This document shows, piece after piece, positions 54,074-64,000 of a stretch of 64,000 bases of DNA; position 1 is the first letter of the stretch, and every line of letters begins with the position of its first letter. Below the pieces are notes generated by a model. It saw only the letters and a program-made list of their open reading frames with translations, searched no databases and was not told where the DNA came from. This DNA is from Magicicada septendecula (Eukaryota > Arthropoda > Insecta > Hemiptera > Cicadidae), in assembly GCA_034769895.1 (NCBI GenBank), contig CM068368.1, positions 690,943,877-691,007,876 of the forward strand, written 5' to 3'. Both the position numbers and the translations under genes were made by a program.

Positions 54074-55075
54074 TCAGCCTCCATCATCATGTATGAGTCT
54101 TACTTTTATATAATAATTATCGTCCTTACTCACACTCAATTCATTATTATTATTTATATAATAGTTCTCTAATATTTCAAATTGTTCCGTAAAACCCACA
54201 TAATAATTTACTGGATTATCCCACATTATTATCAAATCATAAAACCTGTCTACATCATTGATTTTGGTCTTGTCACCGTCTGTATTATTACCTATCACCC
54301 TTGAGTATTTTAATCTCTCAATTTCAAAATCATTTACTACTAATACTCCGCGTCTAAGCACAGGTAAGCATTCAATATAATTATCAATGTTATTATTATT
54401 TATTTCTGCACTATCTTCATAACAAGGTAAGTCAACAATATTACTAACTCTCTCTCTCTTTATTTTCTCTAGTAGCTCTTCATAACTTCTAACAACATCA
54501 AATAATATTATCTCTCTTTCTCTAAATGTGAACAATTCTACCACTCTCTCACAAAACCACTCATCCTGACACCATCTCACTTTGTTTCTATCACTCCACA
54601 CAAAAGGAAACATAACATTATCATAACCCATCCTGATTCTTTCAGGGAACTCATGATACATAAAAGGGGACCTACTTCGAGACACCTTGTCTCTCACATA
54701 ATTACTGGAGAAAACTCTGTCCTCATAACTCATTATTGGAGTTTTTTCTCCATTTAAATCACGGGAAAAATTTGCCCTTTGTAAACCCAACCTCTCTTTA
54801 ACCACTATCTTATTACTGCTCTCTCTTTCCACTGAAACTGCATCTCCACTATTATCGTTCACTTTACTTTCTAACACATTTTTAATTATCTCGTTATCAT
54901 TTGTTAACTCATTACTATAATTATCGTGATTACTCACATTGTTATCAATCATTTCTTCATTAGTTACATTCCCACTACACTTACCGGTATTTCTTGTAAC
55001 ATTGTCATAATCTTTTATTCGTTTTATAGCTATCTGGAAACGTTCATCAATACGTTTACATAATTCATTACTCAT
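54074..55075 (-). CDS. Array ORF2, unit 5
   Basis: Open over the full 333 codons, with two private amino-acid differences in the N-terminal third compared with the other units. Confidence 0.65.
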   Translation of the reverse strand: MSNELCKRIDERFQIAIKRIKDYDNVTRNTGKCSGNVTNEEMIDNNVSNHDNYSNELTNDNEIIKNVLESKVNDNSGDAVSVERESSNKIVVKERLGLQRANFSRDLNGEKTPIMSYEDRVFSSNYVRDKVSRSRSPFMYHEFPERIRMGYDNVMFPFVWSDRNKVRWCQDEWFCERVVELFTFREREIILFDVVRSYEELLEKIKRERVSNIVDLPCYEDSAEINNNNIDNYIECLPVLRRGVLVVNDFEIERLKYSRVIGNNTDGDKTKINDVDRFYDLIIMWDNPVNYYVGFTEQFEILENYYINNNNELSVSKDDNYYIKVRLIHDDGG

Positions 55076-55219
55076 AGAATCAAACTTTACACTTATGTTC
55101 TGCTCAAATTTAATATTATGTTCTTTAAGTTCTTTAAAATTGATATCATTTTTAATATTCTGTTGTTCACATTTTATTTTCTGTTCTTTAATGTCATTAC
55201 TTAAAATCTAAAATTTTTA

Positions 55220-55581
55220 TTAAAACGTTGCATCAAAACGTTTATTTATTTTATCGAATTTTTCATCACTACTATCAAAACGTTTATTTAATACATAGAA
55301 ACCACTATTTTTTACCATGTTTGCAGACATAGTTTGTATCAGGTTGAATATATCATTCATTGACAACTCTTTTTCTTTTTTTTTTGTCACTACAGGAGTA
55401 GATTGTTCTTCTGCATTATTGATTATAATTGACCCGGTTAGGTCAGTGTTAGTTACTGATTGAACGCTCAAATCAGCTGTTGGCGTTGACTGACTTAATT
55501 CGCCCACACTTGGTGACGGGTCCATTGACCCAAGTCATAACTGAATCTATCAAATAGTTCTCTTTTTCGTTGTCAGACATT
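55220..55581 (-). pseudogene. Array ORF1, unit 5 (broken copy)
   Basis: The ORF1 region of this unit looks broken; the rest matches the Glu variant. This unit is also about 10 bp shorter than its neighbours. Confidence 0.6.
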
Positions 55582-55799
55582 TTATACTGTTCTATTAAAT
55601 ACTTATTAAATTTTACTTGTACTCTAACATGCACAATTTCTCAACACCTCGTAATTTCATTTTGCGTATGTTACGTAAATTTTACGTAAGTTATTTTCGG
55701 CTTCTGCCAACCTTATTCCATTCTCTGTGCTTTAAAATAGGCCAATTTGGAATTAATATTTTATTTATTCCAAATCCTGGTCATGCGGTACCATTCTCG

Positions 55800-56835
55800 T
55801 GTTTCCTGTCGCTTTAATTAATTACAAAATGATCTTAAACTCCCACTTACCTTCTATTTGTCACTCTCTGGCCAGATCGTCTAGTGGTGTAACCCTATTT
55901 CGTATAGCGAATTTACCAGCACAGAAAATGAATTTAGGTACTTGAAATGATTATTCTAACACACATATATATCAAGTGAAATAATGTAATGGATTTATTC
56001 TTTTTAATACATTTCTTTATATTCTCTCTTTTCAAATTTCTACTCTTTATCTTTTCTTTGAACAAATACTGATGCTAATGTTACATCGGAAATTTAATAT
56101 AGCTTTCCTACTCTAGTTAGCTTAAATGTTTCTTTCTTATATCTATAGATAAGACAGCCCAGTATCTGCACATTCTCTCATTCACACCCATACTGGTTTA
56201 ATTTAGCGCTTTTTTTTAAATTTAAATTCTCATAATTAAATTGTGTAATATACGGTTACGTGGTATCGGCGTCCCTGCAAGTCACTTGTTGATCTCGAGA
56301 AATTTTGTTCGCTTTTGCCCGAATGTTTGCCACTGTTAATTTTGAGTACTTTAATTCGTTTTAGTCACTGTTAACTGAACTCATACTCTTGGTATAACTC
56401 CGTGTTTTGTTATTCGTTCACATTATAAAATTTTGAAGATATTAAACTAAAGTTTAGGCTCATGCCTATGTGTTCACCCGGCCGGGGAAAGGTTTCTTAA
56501 TCGACTCATTTTTAACTATTTTCCCATTTTAATAATAGATAAAACTTTGCCCGGCCGGCGACGCACACCACTAATCGCGTCCACTGCCTTCAGATGTTAA
56601 TAGTCGACTCCCCTTGTTTTCCGCGCGCCGGGCCAGAAAGAATGTACCAGTTCGTGCCGTTAGCGTGAGAAACTTGGCCGACTGTGTGCGCGGTTGAAAG
56701 CGCGGAAGCGCCCTCCACATACCAATGCCAATACACAACCGTCTCGACGCTACAGTCTCTTCACCGTAATTTCTTAGTTGCAAATAATATTGAAACGATT
56801 TAACTTCCAAAGCCCTATAGGTCTGTACCGTTACA
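55800..56835 (-). repeat. Array LTR 6
   Basis: 1,036 bp, subtype A at all three LTR markers, with a few private bases. Confidence 0.8.
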
Positions 56836-58226
56836 ATACCCCCCCCCCAATGATAGATCTTCTGCCGAAACAGAAGAACTCTCATTGCTAAACCCCTAAG
56901 AGGATCGGTGAGGATATGGCGCTAACAACCCCCCTTTAACACTTTACACATTATGGGTAAACTACCCCCCTAGCTAGGCGACCATGGCTGCACCTGAACG
57001 AGATTACTGGACTTCTCTATTCGAGATCCCAACACCATAAAATCAGACCGATACTCACCATAGTACACCCAACCTTCCAACATTCCGCCCATAAAATCAA
57101 CACCTTGGCCTTATACCATACCAAATCCTCAACCGATATGTTCCCCCTTACATGCATACTGGGTTGCCTTTAGCAAAATACTTGGTGCACACACATTTCA
57201 TTATCGATTATATATTACATCCATTTACATTAAAATAAACTTCACAAGCATTCTATAATTGCTTCTACACAAAGTAATTCTCCCTTTCCGAACAAAAAAA
57301 TTTTTTCTGATATTATTTCAAATGAAATTCAATTAATTAAATTTTATTCCACTAGTAAAAACAATCTAGGTCTATGATCAAAACTCACTTCCACGTTAGT
57401 CTACTTTATTTCTTTCCATTCCTTAATTCATTGCAAATTTTAAAATTTTCCAAAATTGTCCAAAATCTTTCAAATACATTTACTTTATTCTTCTGACATT
57501 ACTCACACTTATAATAAACAAATAAATGATATAATATAATAAACAATACAATAACAAACAAATTTATTATAATAAATTTATAATAAACAACCTATTTCTA
57601 CCGTAAATTCAAAAATAGCTACACTTGATTACAAAGATAACATAAGAAATACATCATGAATCAGCTGACCTCTCTTCCACTGATAGTGAACCTCAAAATT
57701 TAACATAAACTTCTTTATTGCAACGATTTTTTTTTTCAAGAAAATCTAATTTCCAAAAAGAATTATCTTGTTATTAAAATTTATTATTCCATTCTTTACT
57801 CATAAAAAAAACTACAAATCAATTATGAGGCATATATGACATATCTAACCCCAATCATCGCTGATCTCTCTGGGTCAGGTGAATGACCTTACCCTATATA
57901 CACCATACAAAACTATAACAGGAAAAAATACACAACATATGTTCATAACTCTTACACTCTAACATAATAAAAATAATGGGACAATAAAACATAATTCTTC
58001 TACACTTGAATTAGTCTTTATACAGAGTATAAAGATATAGACATAATATAAAGACAATAGTATCTACCTAAAATATATTTTACAATACAAACATAATTAG
58101 TTTCACTATAAATTTATTTACAAATTTTTATCATTATCTTTCTGTTTACCACACTTCATTTTCTAAGTTAGCAAGGTCATCACCATAAATTAAAATATTT
58201 AAAATGTTCATTTATTGAGTTTATAT

Positions 58227-59228
58227 TCAGCCTCCATCATCATGTATGAGTCTTACTTTTATATAATAATTATCGTCCTTACTCACACTCAATTCATTAT
58301 TATTATTTATATAATAGTTCTCTAATATTTCAAATTGTTCCGTAAAACCCACATAATAATTTACTGGATTATCCCACATTATTATCAAATCATAAAACCT
58401 GTCTACATCATTGATTTTGGTCTTGTCACCGTCTGTATTATTACCTATCACCCTTGAGTATTTTAATCTCTCAATTTCAAAATCATTTACTACTAATACT
58501 CCGCGTCTAAGCACAGGTAAGCATTCAATATAATTATCAATGTTATTATTATTTATTTCTGCACTATCTTCATAACAAGGTAAGTCAACAATATTACTAA
58601 CTCTCTCTCTCTTTATTTTCTCTAGTAGCTCTTCATAACTTCTAACAACATCAAATAATATTATCTCTCTTTCTCTAAATGTGAACAATTCTACCACTCT
58701 CTCACAAAACCACTCATCCTGACACCATCTCACTTTGTTTCTATCACTCCACACAAAAGGAAACATAACATTATCATAACCCATCCTGATTCTTTCAGGG
58801 AACTCATGATACATAAAAGGGGACCTACTTCGAGACACCTTGTCTCTCACATAATTACTGGAGAAAACTCTGTCCTCATAACTCATTATTGGAGTTTTTT
58901 CTCCATTTAAATCACGGGAAAAATTTGCCCTTTGTAAACCCAACCTCTCTTTAACCACTATCTTATTACTGCTCTCTCTTTCCACTAAAACTGCATCTCC
59001 ACTATTATCGTTCACTTTACTTTCTAACACATTTTTAATTATCTCGTTATCATTTGTTAACTCATTACTATAATTATCGTGATTACTCACATTGTTATCA
59101 ATCATTTCTTCATTAGTTACATTCCCACTACACTTACCGGTATTTCTTGTAACATTGTCATCATCTTTTATTCGTTTTATAGCTATCTGGAAACGTTCAT
59201 CAATACGTTTACATAATTCATTACTCAT
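58227..59228 (-). CDS. Array ORF2, unit 6
   Basis: Same protein as unit 1 ORF2; no difference noted. Confidence 0.65.
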   Translation of the reverse strand: MSNELCKRIDERFQIAIKRIKDDDNVTRNTGKCSGNVTNEEMIDNNVSNHDNYSNELTNDNEIIKNVLESKVNDNSGDAVLVERESSNKIVVKERLGLQRANFSRDLNGEKTPIMSYEDRVFSSNYVRDKVSRSRSPFMYHEFPERIRMGYDNVMFPFVWSDRNKVRWCQDEWFCERVVELFTFREREIILFDVVRSYEELLEKIKRERVSNIVDLPCYEDSAEINNNNIDNYIECLPVLRRGVLVVNDFEIERLKYSRVIGNNTDGDKTKINDVDRFYDLIIMWDNPVNYYVGFTEQFEILENYYINNNNELSVSKDDNYYIKVRLIHDDGG

Positions 59229-59372
59229 AGAATCAAACTTTACACTTATGTTCTGCTCAAATTTAATATTATGTTCTTTAAGTTCTTTAAAATTGATATC
59301 ATTTTTAATATTCTGTTGTTCACATTTTATTTTCTGTTCTTTAATGTCATTACTTAAAATCTAAAATTTTTA

Positions 59373-59744
59373 TTAAAACGTTGCATCAAAACGTTTATTT
59401 ATTTTATCGAATTTTTCATCACTACTATCAAAACGTTTATTTAATACATAGAAACCACTATTTTTTACCATGTTTGCAGACATAGTTTGTATCAGGTTGA
59501 ATATATCATTCATTGACAACTCTTTTTCTTTTTTTTTTGTCACTACAGGAGTAGATTGTTCTTCTGCATTATTGATTATAATTGACCCGGTTAGGTCAGT
59601 GTTAGTTACTGATTGAACGCTCAAATCAGCTGTTGGCGTTGACTGACTTAATTCGCCCACACTTGGTGACGGGTCCATTGACCCAAGGCCACGCTCACTC
59701 ATAACTGAATCTATCAAATTGTTCTCTTTTTCGTTGTCAGACAT
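59373..59744 (-). CDS. Array ORF1, unit 6
   Basis: Glu variant, although the internal marker near 57043 groups this unit with units 1 and 7. Confidence 0.65.
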   Translation of the reverse strand: MSDNEKENNLIDSVMSERGLGSMDPSPSVGELSQSTPTADLSVQSVTNTDLTGSIIINNAEEQSTPVVTKKKEKELSMNDIFNLIQTMSANMVKNSGFYVLNKRFDSSDEKFDKINKRFDATF

Positions 59745-59963
59745 TTTATACTGTTCTATTAAATACTTATTAAATTTTACTTGTACTCTAACATGCACAA
59801 TTTCTCAACACCTCGTAATTTCATTTTGCGTATGTTACGTAAATTTTACGTAAGTTATTTTCGGCTTCTGCCAACCTTATTCCATTCTCTGTGCTTTAAA
59901 ATAGGCCAATTTGGAATAAATACATTATTTATTCCAAATCCTGGTCATGCGGTACCATTCTCG

Positions 59964-60999
59964 TGTTTCCTGTCGCTTTAATTAATTACAAAATGATCTT
60001 AAACTCCCACTTACCTTCTATTTGTCACTCTCTGGCCAGATCGTCTAGTGGTGTAACCCTATTTCGTATAGCGAATTTACCAGCACAGAAAATGAATTTA
60101 GGTACTTGAAATGATTATTCTAACACACATATATATCAAGTGAAATAATGTAATGGATTTATTCTTTTTAATACATTTCTTTATATTCTCTCTTTTCAAA
60201 TTTCTACTCTTTATCTTTTCTTTGAACAAATGCTGATGCTAATGTTACATCGGAAATTTAATATAGCTTTCCTACTCTAGTTAGCTTAAATGTTTCTTTC
60301 TTATATCTATAGATAAGACAGCCCAGTATCTGCACATTCTCTCATTCACACCCTTACTGGTTTAATTTAGCGCTTTTTTTTAAATTTAAATTCTCATAAT
60401 TAAATTGTGTAATATACGGTTACGTGGTATCGGCGTCCCTGCAAGTCACTTGTTGATCTCGAGAAATTTTGTTCGCTTTTGCCCGAATGTTTCCCACTGT
60501 TAATTTTGAGTACTTTAATTCGTTTTAGTCACTGTTAACTGAACTCATACTCTTGGTATAACTCCGTGTTTTGTTATTCGTTCACATTATAAAATTTTGA
60601 AGATATTAAACTAAAGTTTAGGCTCATGCCTATGTGTTCACCCGGCCGGGGAAAGGTTTCTTAGTCGACTCATTTTTAACTATTTTCCCATTTTAATAAT
60701 AGATAAAACTTTGCCCGGCCGGCGACGCACACCACTAATCGCGTCCACTGCCTTCAGATGTTAATAGTCGACTCCCCTTGTTTTCCGCGCGCCGGGCCAG
60801 AAAGAATGTACCAGTTCGTGCCGTTAGCGTGAGAAACTTGGCCGACTGTGTGCGCGGTTGAAAGCGCGGACGCGCCCTCCACATACCAATGCCAATACAC
60901 ACCCGTCTCGACGCTACAGTCTCTTCACCGTAATTTCTTAGTTGCAAATAATATTGAAACGATTTAACTTCCAAAGCCCTATAGGTCTGTACCGTTACA
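59964..60999 (-). repeat. Array LTR 7
   Basis: 1,036 bp, subtype A, last complete LTR in view. The next is expected about 130 bp beyond the right edge. Confidence 0.8.
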
Positions 61000-62391
61000 A
61001 TACCCCCCCCCCCAATGATAGATCTTCTGCCGAAACAGAAGAACTCTCATTGCTAAACCCCTAAGAGGATCGGTGAGGATATGGCGCTAACAACCCCCCT
61101 TTAACACTTTACACATTATGGGTAAACTACCCCCCTAGCTAGGCGACCATGGCTGCACCTGAACGAGATTACTGGACTTCTCTATTCGAGATCCCAACAC
61201 CATAAAATCAGACCGATACTCACCATAGTACACCCAACCTTCCAACATTCCGCCCATAAAATCAACACCTTGGCCTTATACCATACCAAATCCTCAACCG
61301 ATATGTTCCCCCTTACATGCATACTGGGTTGCCTTTAGCAAAATACTTGGTGCACACACATTTCATTATCGATTATATATTACATCCATTTACATTAAAA
61401 TAAACTTCACAAGCATTCTATAATTGCTTCTACACAAAGTAATTCTCCCTTTCCGAACAAAAAAATTTTTTCTGATATTATTTCAAATGAAATTCAATTA
61501 ATTAAATTTTATTCCACTAGTAAAAACAATCTAGGTCTATGATCAAAACTCACTTCCACGTTAGTCTACTTTATTTCTTTCCATTCCTTAATTCATTGCA
61601 AATTTTAAAATTTTCCAAAATTGTCCAAAATCTTTCAAATACATTTACTTTATTCTTCTGACATTACTCACACTTATAATAAACAAATAAATGATATAAT
61701 ATAATAAACAATACAATAACAAACAAATTTATTATAATAAATTTATAATAAACAACCTATTTCTACCGTAAATTCAAAAATAGCTACACTTGATTACAAA
61801 GATAACATAAGAAATACATCATGAATCAGCTGACCTCTCTTCCACTGATAGTGAACCTCAAAATTTAACATAAACTTCTTTATTGCAACGATTTTTTTTT
61901 TCAAGAAAATCTAATTTCCAAAAAGAATTATCTTGTTATTAAAATTTATTATTCCATTATTTACTCATAAAAAAAACTACAAATCAATTATGAGGCATAT
62001 ATGACATATCTAACCCCAATCATCGCTGATCTCTCTGGGTCAGGTGAATGACCTTACCCTATATACACCATACAAAACTATAACAGGAAAAAATACACAA
62101 CATATGTTCATAACTCTTACACTCTAACATAATAAAAATAATGGGACAATAAAACATAATTCTTCTACACTTGAATTAGTCTTTATACAGAGTATAAAGA
62201 TATAGACATAATATAAAGACAATAGTATCTACCTAAAATATATTTTACAATACAAACATAATTAGTTTCACTATAAATTTATTTACAAATTTTTATCATT
62301 ATCTTTCTGTTTACCACACTTCATTTTCTAAGTTAGCAAGGTCATCACCATAAATTAAAATATTTAAAATGTTCATTTATTGAGTTTATAT

Positions 62392-63394
62392 TCAGCCTCC
62401 ATCATCATGTATGAGTCTTACTTTTATATAATAATTATCGTCCTTACTCACACTCAATTCATTATTATTATTTATATAATAGTTCTCTAATATTTCAAAT
62501 TGTTCCGTAAAACCCACATAATAATTTACTGGATTATCCCACATTATTATCAAATCATAAAACCTGTCTACATCATTGATTTTGGTCTTGTCACCGTCTG
62601 TATTATTACCTATCACCCTTGAGTATTTTAATCTCTCAATTTCAAAATCATTTACTACTAATACTCCGCGTCTAAGCACAGGTAAGCATTCAATATAATT
62701 ATCAATGTTATTATTATTTATTTCTGCACTATCTTCATAACAAGGTAAGTCAACAATATTACTAACTCTCTCTCTCTTTATTTTCTCTAGTAGCTCTTCA
62801 TAACTTCTAACAACATCAAATAATATTATCTCTCTTTCTCTAAATGTGAACAATTCTACCACTCTCTCACAAAACCACTCATCCTGACACCATCTCACTT
62901 TGTTTCTATCACTCCACACAAAAGGAAACATAACATTATCATAACCCATCCTGATTCTTTCAGGGAACTCATGATACATAAAAAGGGACCTACTTCGAGA
63001 CACCTTGTCTCTCACATAATTACTGGAGAAAACTCTGTCCTCATAACTAATTTATTGGAGTTTTTTCTCCATTTAAATCACGGGAAAAATTTGCCCTTTG
63101 TAAACCCAACCTCTCTTTAACCACTATCTTATTACTGCTCTCTCTTTCCACTAAAACTGCATCTCCACTATTATCGTTCACTTTACTTTCTAACACATTT
63201 TTAATTATCTCGTTATCATTTGTTAACTCATTACTATAATTATCGTGATTACTCACATTGTTATCAATCATTTCTTCATTAGTTACATTCCCACTACACT
63301 TACCGGTATTTCTTGTAACATTGTCATCATCTTTTATTCGTTTTATAGCTATCTGGAGACGTTCATCAATACGTTTACATAATTCATTACTCAT
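62392..63394 (-). pseudogene. Array ORF2, unit 7 (broken copy)
   Basis: Collinear with the 333-codon ORF of the other units but looks broken; sequence otherwise nearly identical. Confidence 0.65.
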
Positions 63395-63538
63395 AGAATC
63401 AAACTTTACACTTATGTTCTGCTCAAATTTAATATTATGTTCTTTAAGTTCTTTAAAATTGATATCATTTTTAATATTCTGTTGTTCACATTTTATTTTC
63501 TGTTCTTTAATGTCATTACTTAAAATCTAAAATTTTTA

Positions 63539-63910
63539 TTAAAACGTTGCATCAAAACGTTTATTTATTTTATCGAATTTTTCATCACTACTATCAAAAC
63601 GTTTATTTAATACATAGAAACCACTATTTTTTACCATGTTTGCAGACATAGTTTGTATCAGGTTGAATATATCATTCATTGACAACTCTTTTTCTTTTTT
63701 TTTTGTCACTACAGGAGTAGATTGTGCTTCTGCATTATTGATTATAATTGACCCGGTTAGGTCAGTGTTAGTTACTGATTGAACGCTCAAATCAGCTGTT
63801 GGCGTTGACTGACTTAATTCGCCCACACTTGGTGACGGGTCCATTGACCCAAGGCCACGCTCACTCATAACTGAATCTATCAAATTGTTCTCTTTTTCGT
63901 TGTCAGACAT
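63539..63910 (-). CDS. Array ORF1, unit 7
   Basis: Ala variant, shared only with unit 1. Confidence 0.65.
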   Translation of the reverse strand: MSDNEKENNLIDSVMSERGLGSMDPSPSVGELSQSTPTADLSVQSVTNTDLTGSIIINNAEAQSTPVVTKKKEKELSMNDIFNLIQTMSANMVKNSGFYVLNKRFDSSDEKFDKINKRFDATF

Positions 63911-64000
63911 TTTATACTGTTCTATTAAATACTTATTAAATTTTACTTGTACTCTAACATGCACAATTTCTCAACACCTCGTAATTTCATTTTGCGTATG

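Larger units (their letters stand above)
35007..64000 (-). mobile_element. Tandem array of an LTR-retrotransposon family: 7 LTR-internal units, open at right edge
   Basis: Head-to-tail repeats with LTR starts at 35007, 39164, 43326, 47489, 51650, 55800 and 59964, giving periods of 4157, 4162, 4163, 4161, 4150 and 4164. The minus-strand reading is LTR TGTAACGGTAC...GACAGGAAACA, then CGAGAA, then a primer-site-like TGGTACCGCATGACCAGG, two ORFs, a long 3' region and a G-run tract before the next LTR. Units are nearly identical, differing at a few bases per kb, so the array is young or kept alike by exchange. No RT or integrase is evident, so this is probably a non-autonomous family. Most units look whole for this layout; two carry a coding break. 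Superfamily not determined. Confidence 0.85.

Noticed and set aside
35007-64000. Array as a satellite, rDNA-like repeat or host tandem gene family
   Set aside because: No rRNA or histone-like sequence, and LTR borders with adjoining primer-site and purine-tract signals explain the unit better.

Overview
The window is AT-rich nuclear DNA from an animal, most likely an insect or other arthropod. Two host genes are recognisable: the 3' end of a GASZ/ASZ1-type piRNA-pathway gene at the left edge (+ strand), and two in-phase exons of a kynurenine formamidase (minus strand, 11.5-13.4 kb). Most of the rest is transposable elements, mostly old and nested. The arthropod call rests on the mix of element families (Penelope-like elements, a DDE transposase family I know from insects, a Leu-tRNA-primed Ty3/gypsy element, an arthropod-type Helitron) and on the long intergenic spaces.

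Layout. 1-1.2 kb: GASZ 3' end. 2.55-4.26 kb: decayed DNA transposon with a DDE transposase relic. About 4.65 kb: a short duplicated piece of the GASZ coding sequence. 6.0-9.2 kb: decayed hAT element carrying a tRNA-derived SINE with clear target-site duplications and pieces of two Helitron lineages. 9.4-10.7 kb: decayed LINE with a Penelope 3'-end fragment inside. 11.5-13.4 kb: formamidase exons. 13.5-13.9 kb: a MITE-like element. 14.0-17.2 kb: broken Ty3/gypsy fossil with both LTRs. 17.2-25.7 kb: Penelope-like copies A, B and C around a 4 kb AT-rich block that contains a candidate lone 1.55 kb LTR. 26.5-31.4 kb: a fossil with terminal inverted repeats and a retroviral-type integrase, holding a gypsy fragment, an LTR fragment and a mariner scrap. 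31.4-35.0 kb: two Penelope copies, D and E, placed 5'-to-5' as a large imperfect palindrome.

35.0-64.0 kb: the main feature. It is a head-to-tail array with a period near 4.16 kb, seven units in view and running off the right edge. I interpret it as alternating LTRs (about 1,035 bp, TG...CA ends on the minus strand) and internal regions (about 3.1 kb) of one LTR-retrotransposon family. Each internal region has a primer-binding-site-like sequence on one side, a G-run purine tract on the other, a perfect 13-bp hairpin beside the primer site, and two minus-strand ORFs (about 123 and 333 codons) that I do not recognise. No reverse transcriptase or integrase is evident in the unit. Diagnostic bases switch between units at different points along the array, as expected from unequal exchange or gene conversion.

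Four Penelope copies also keep a candidate hammerhead ribozyme core that overlaps the stop codon of the element's ORF. All element calls come from reading the sequence; no search was run.
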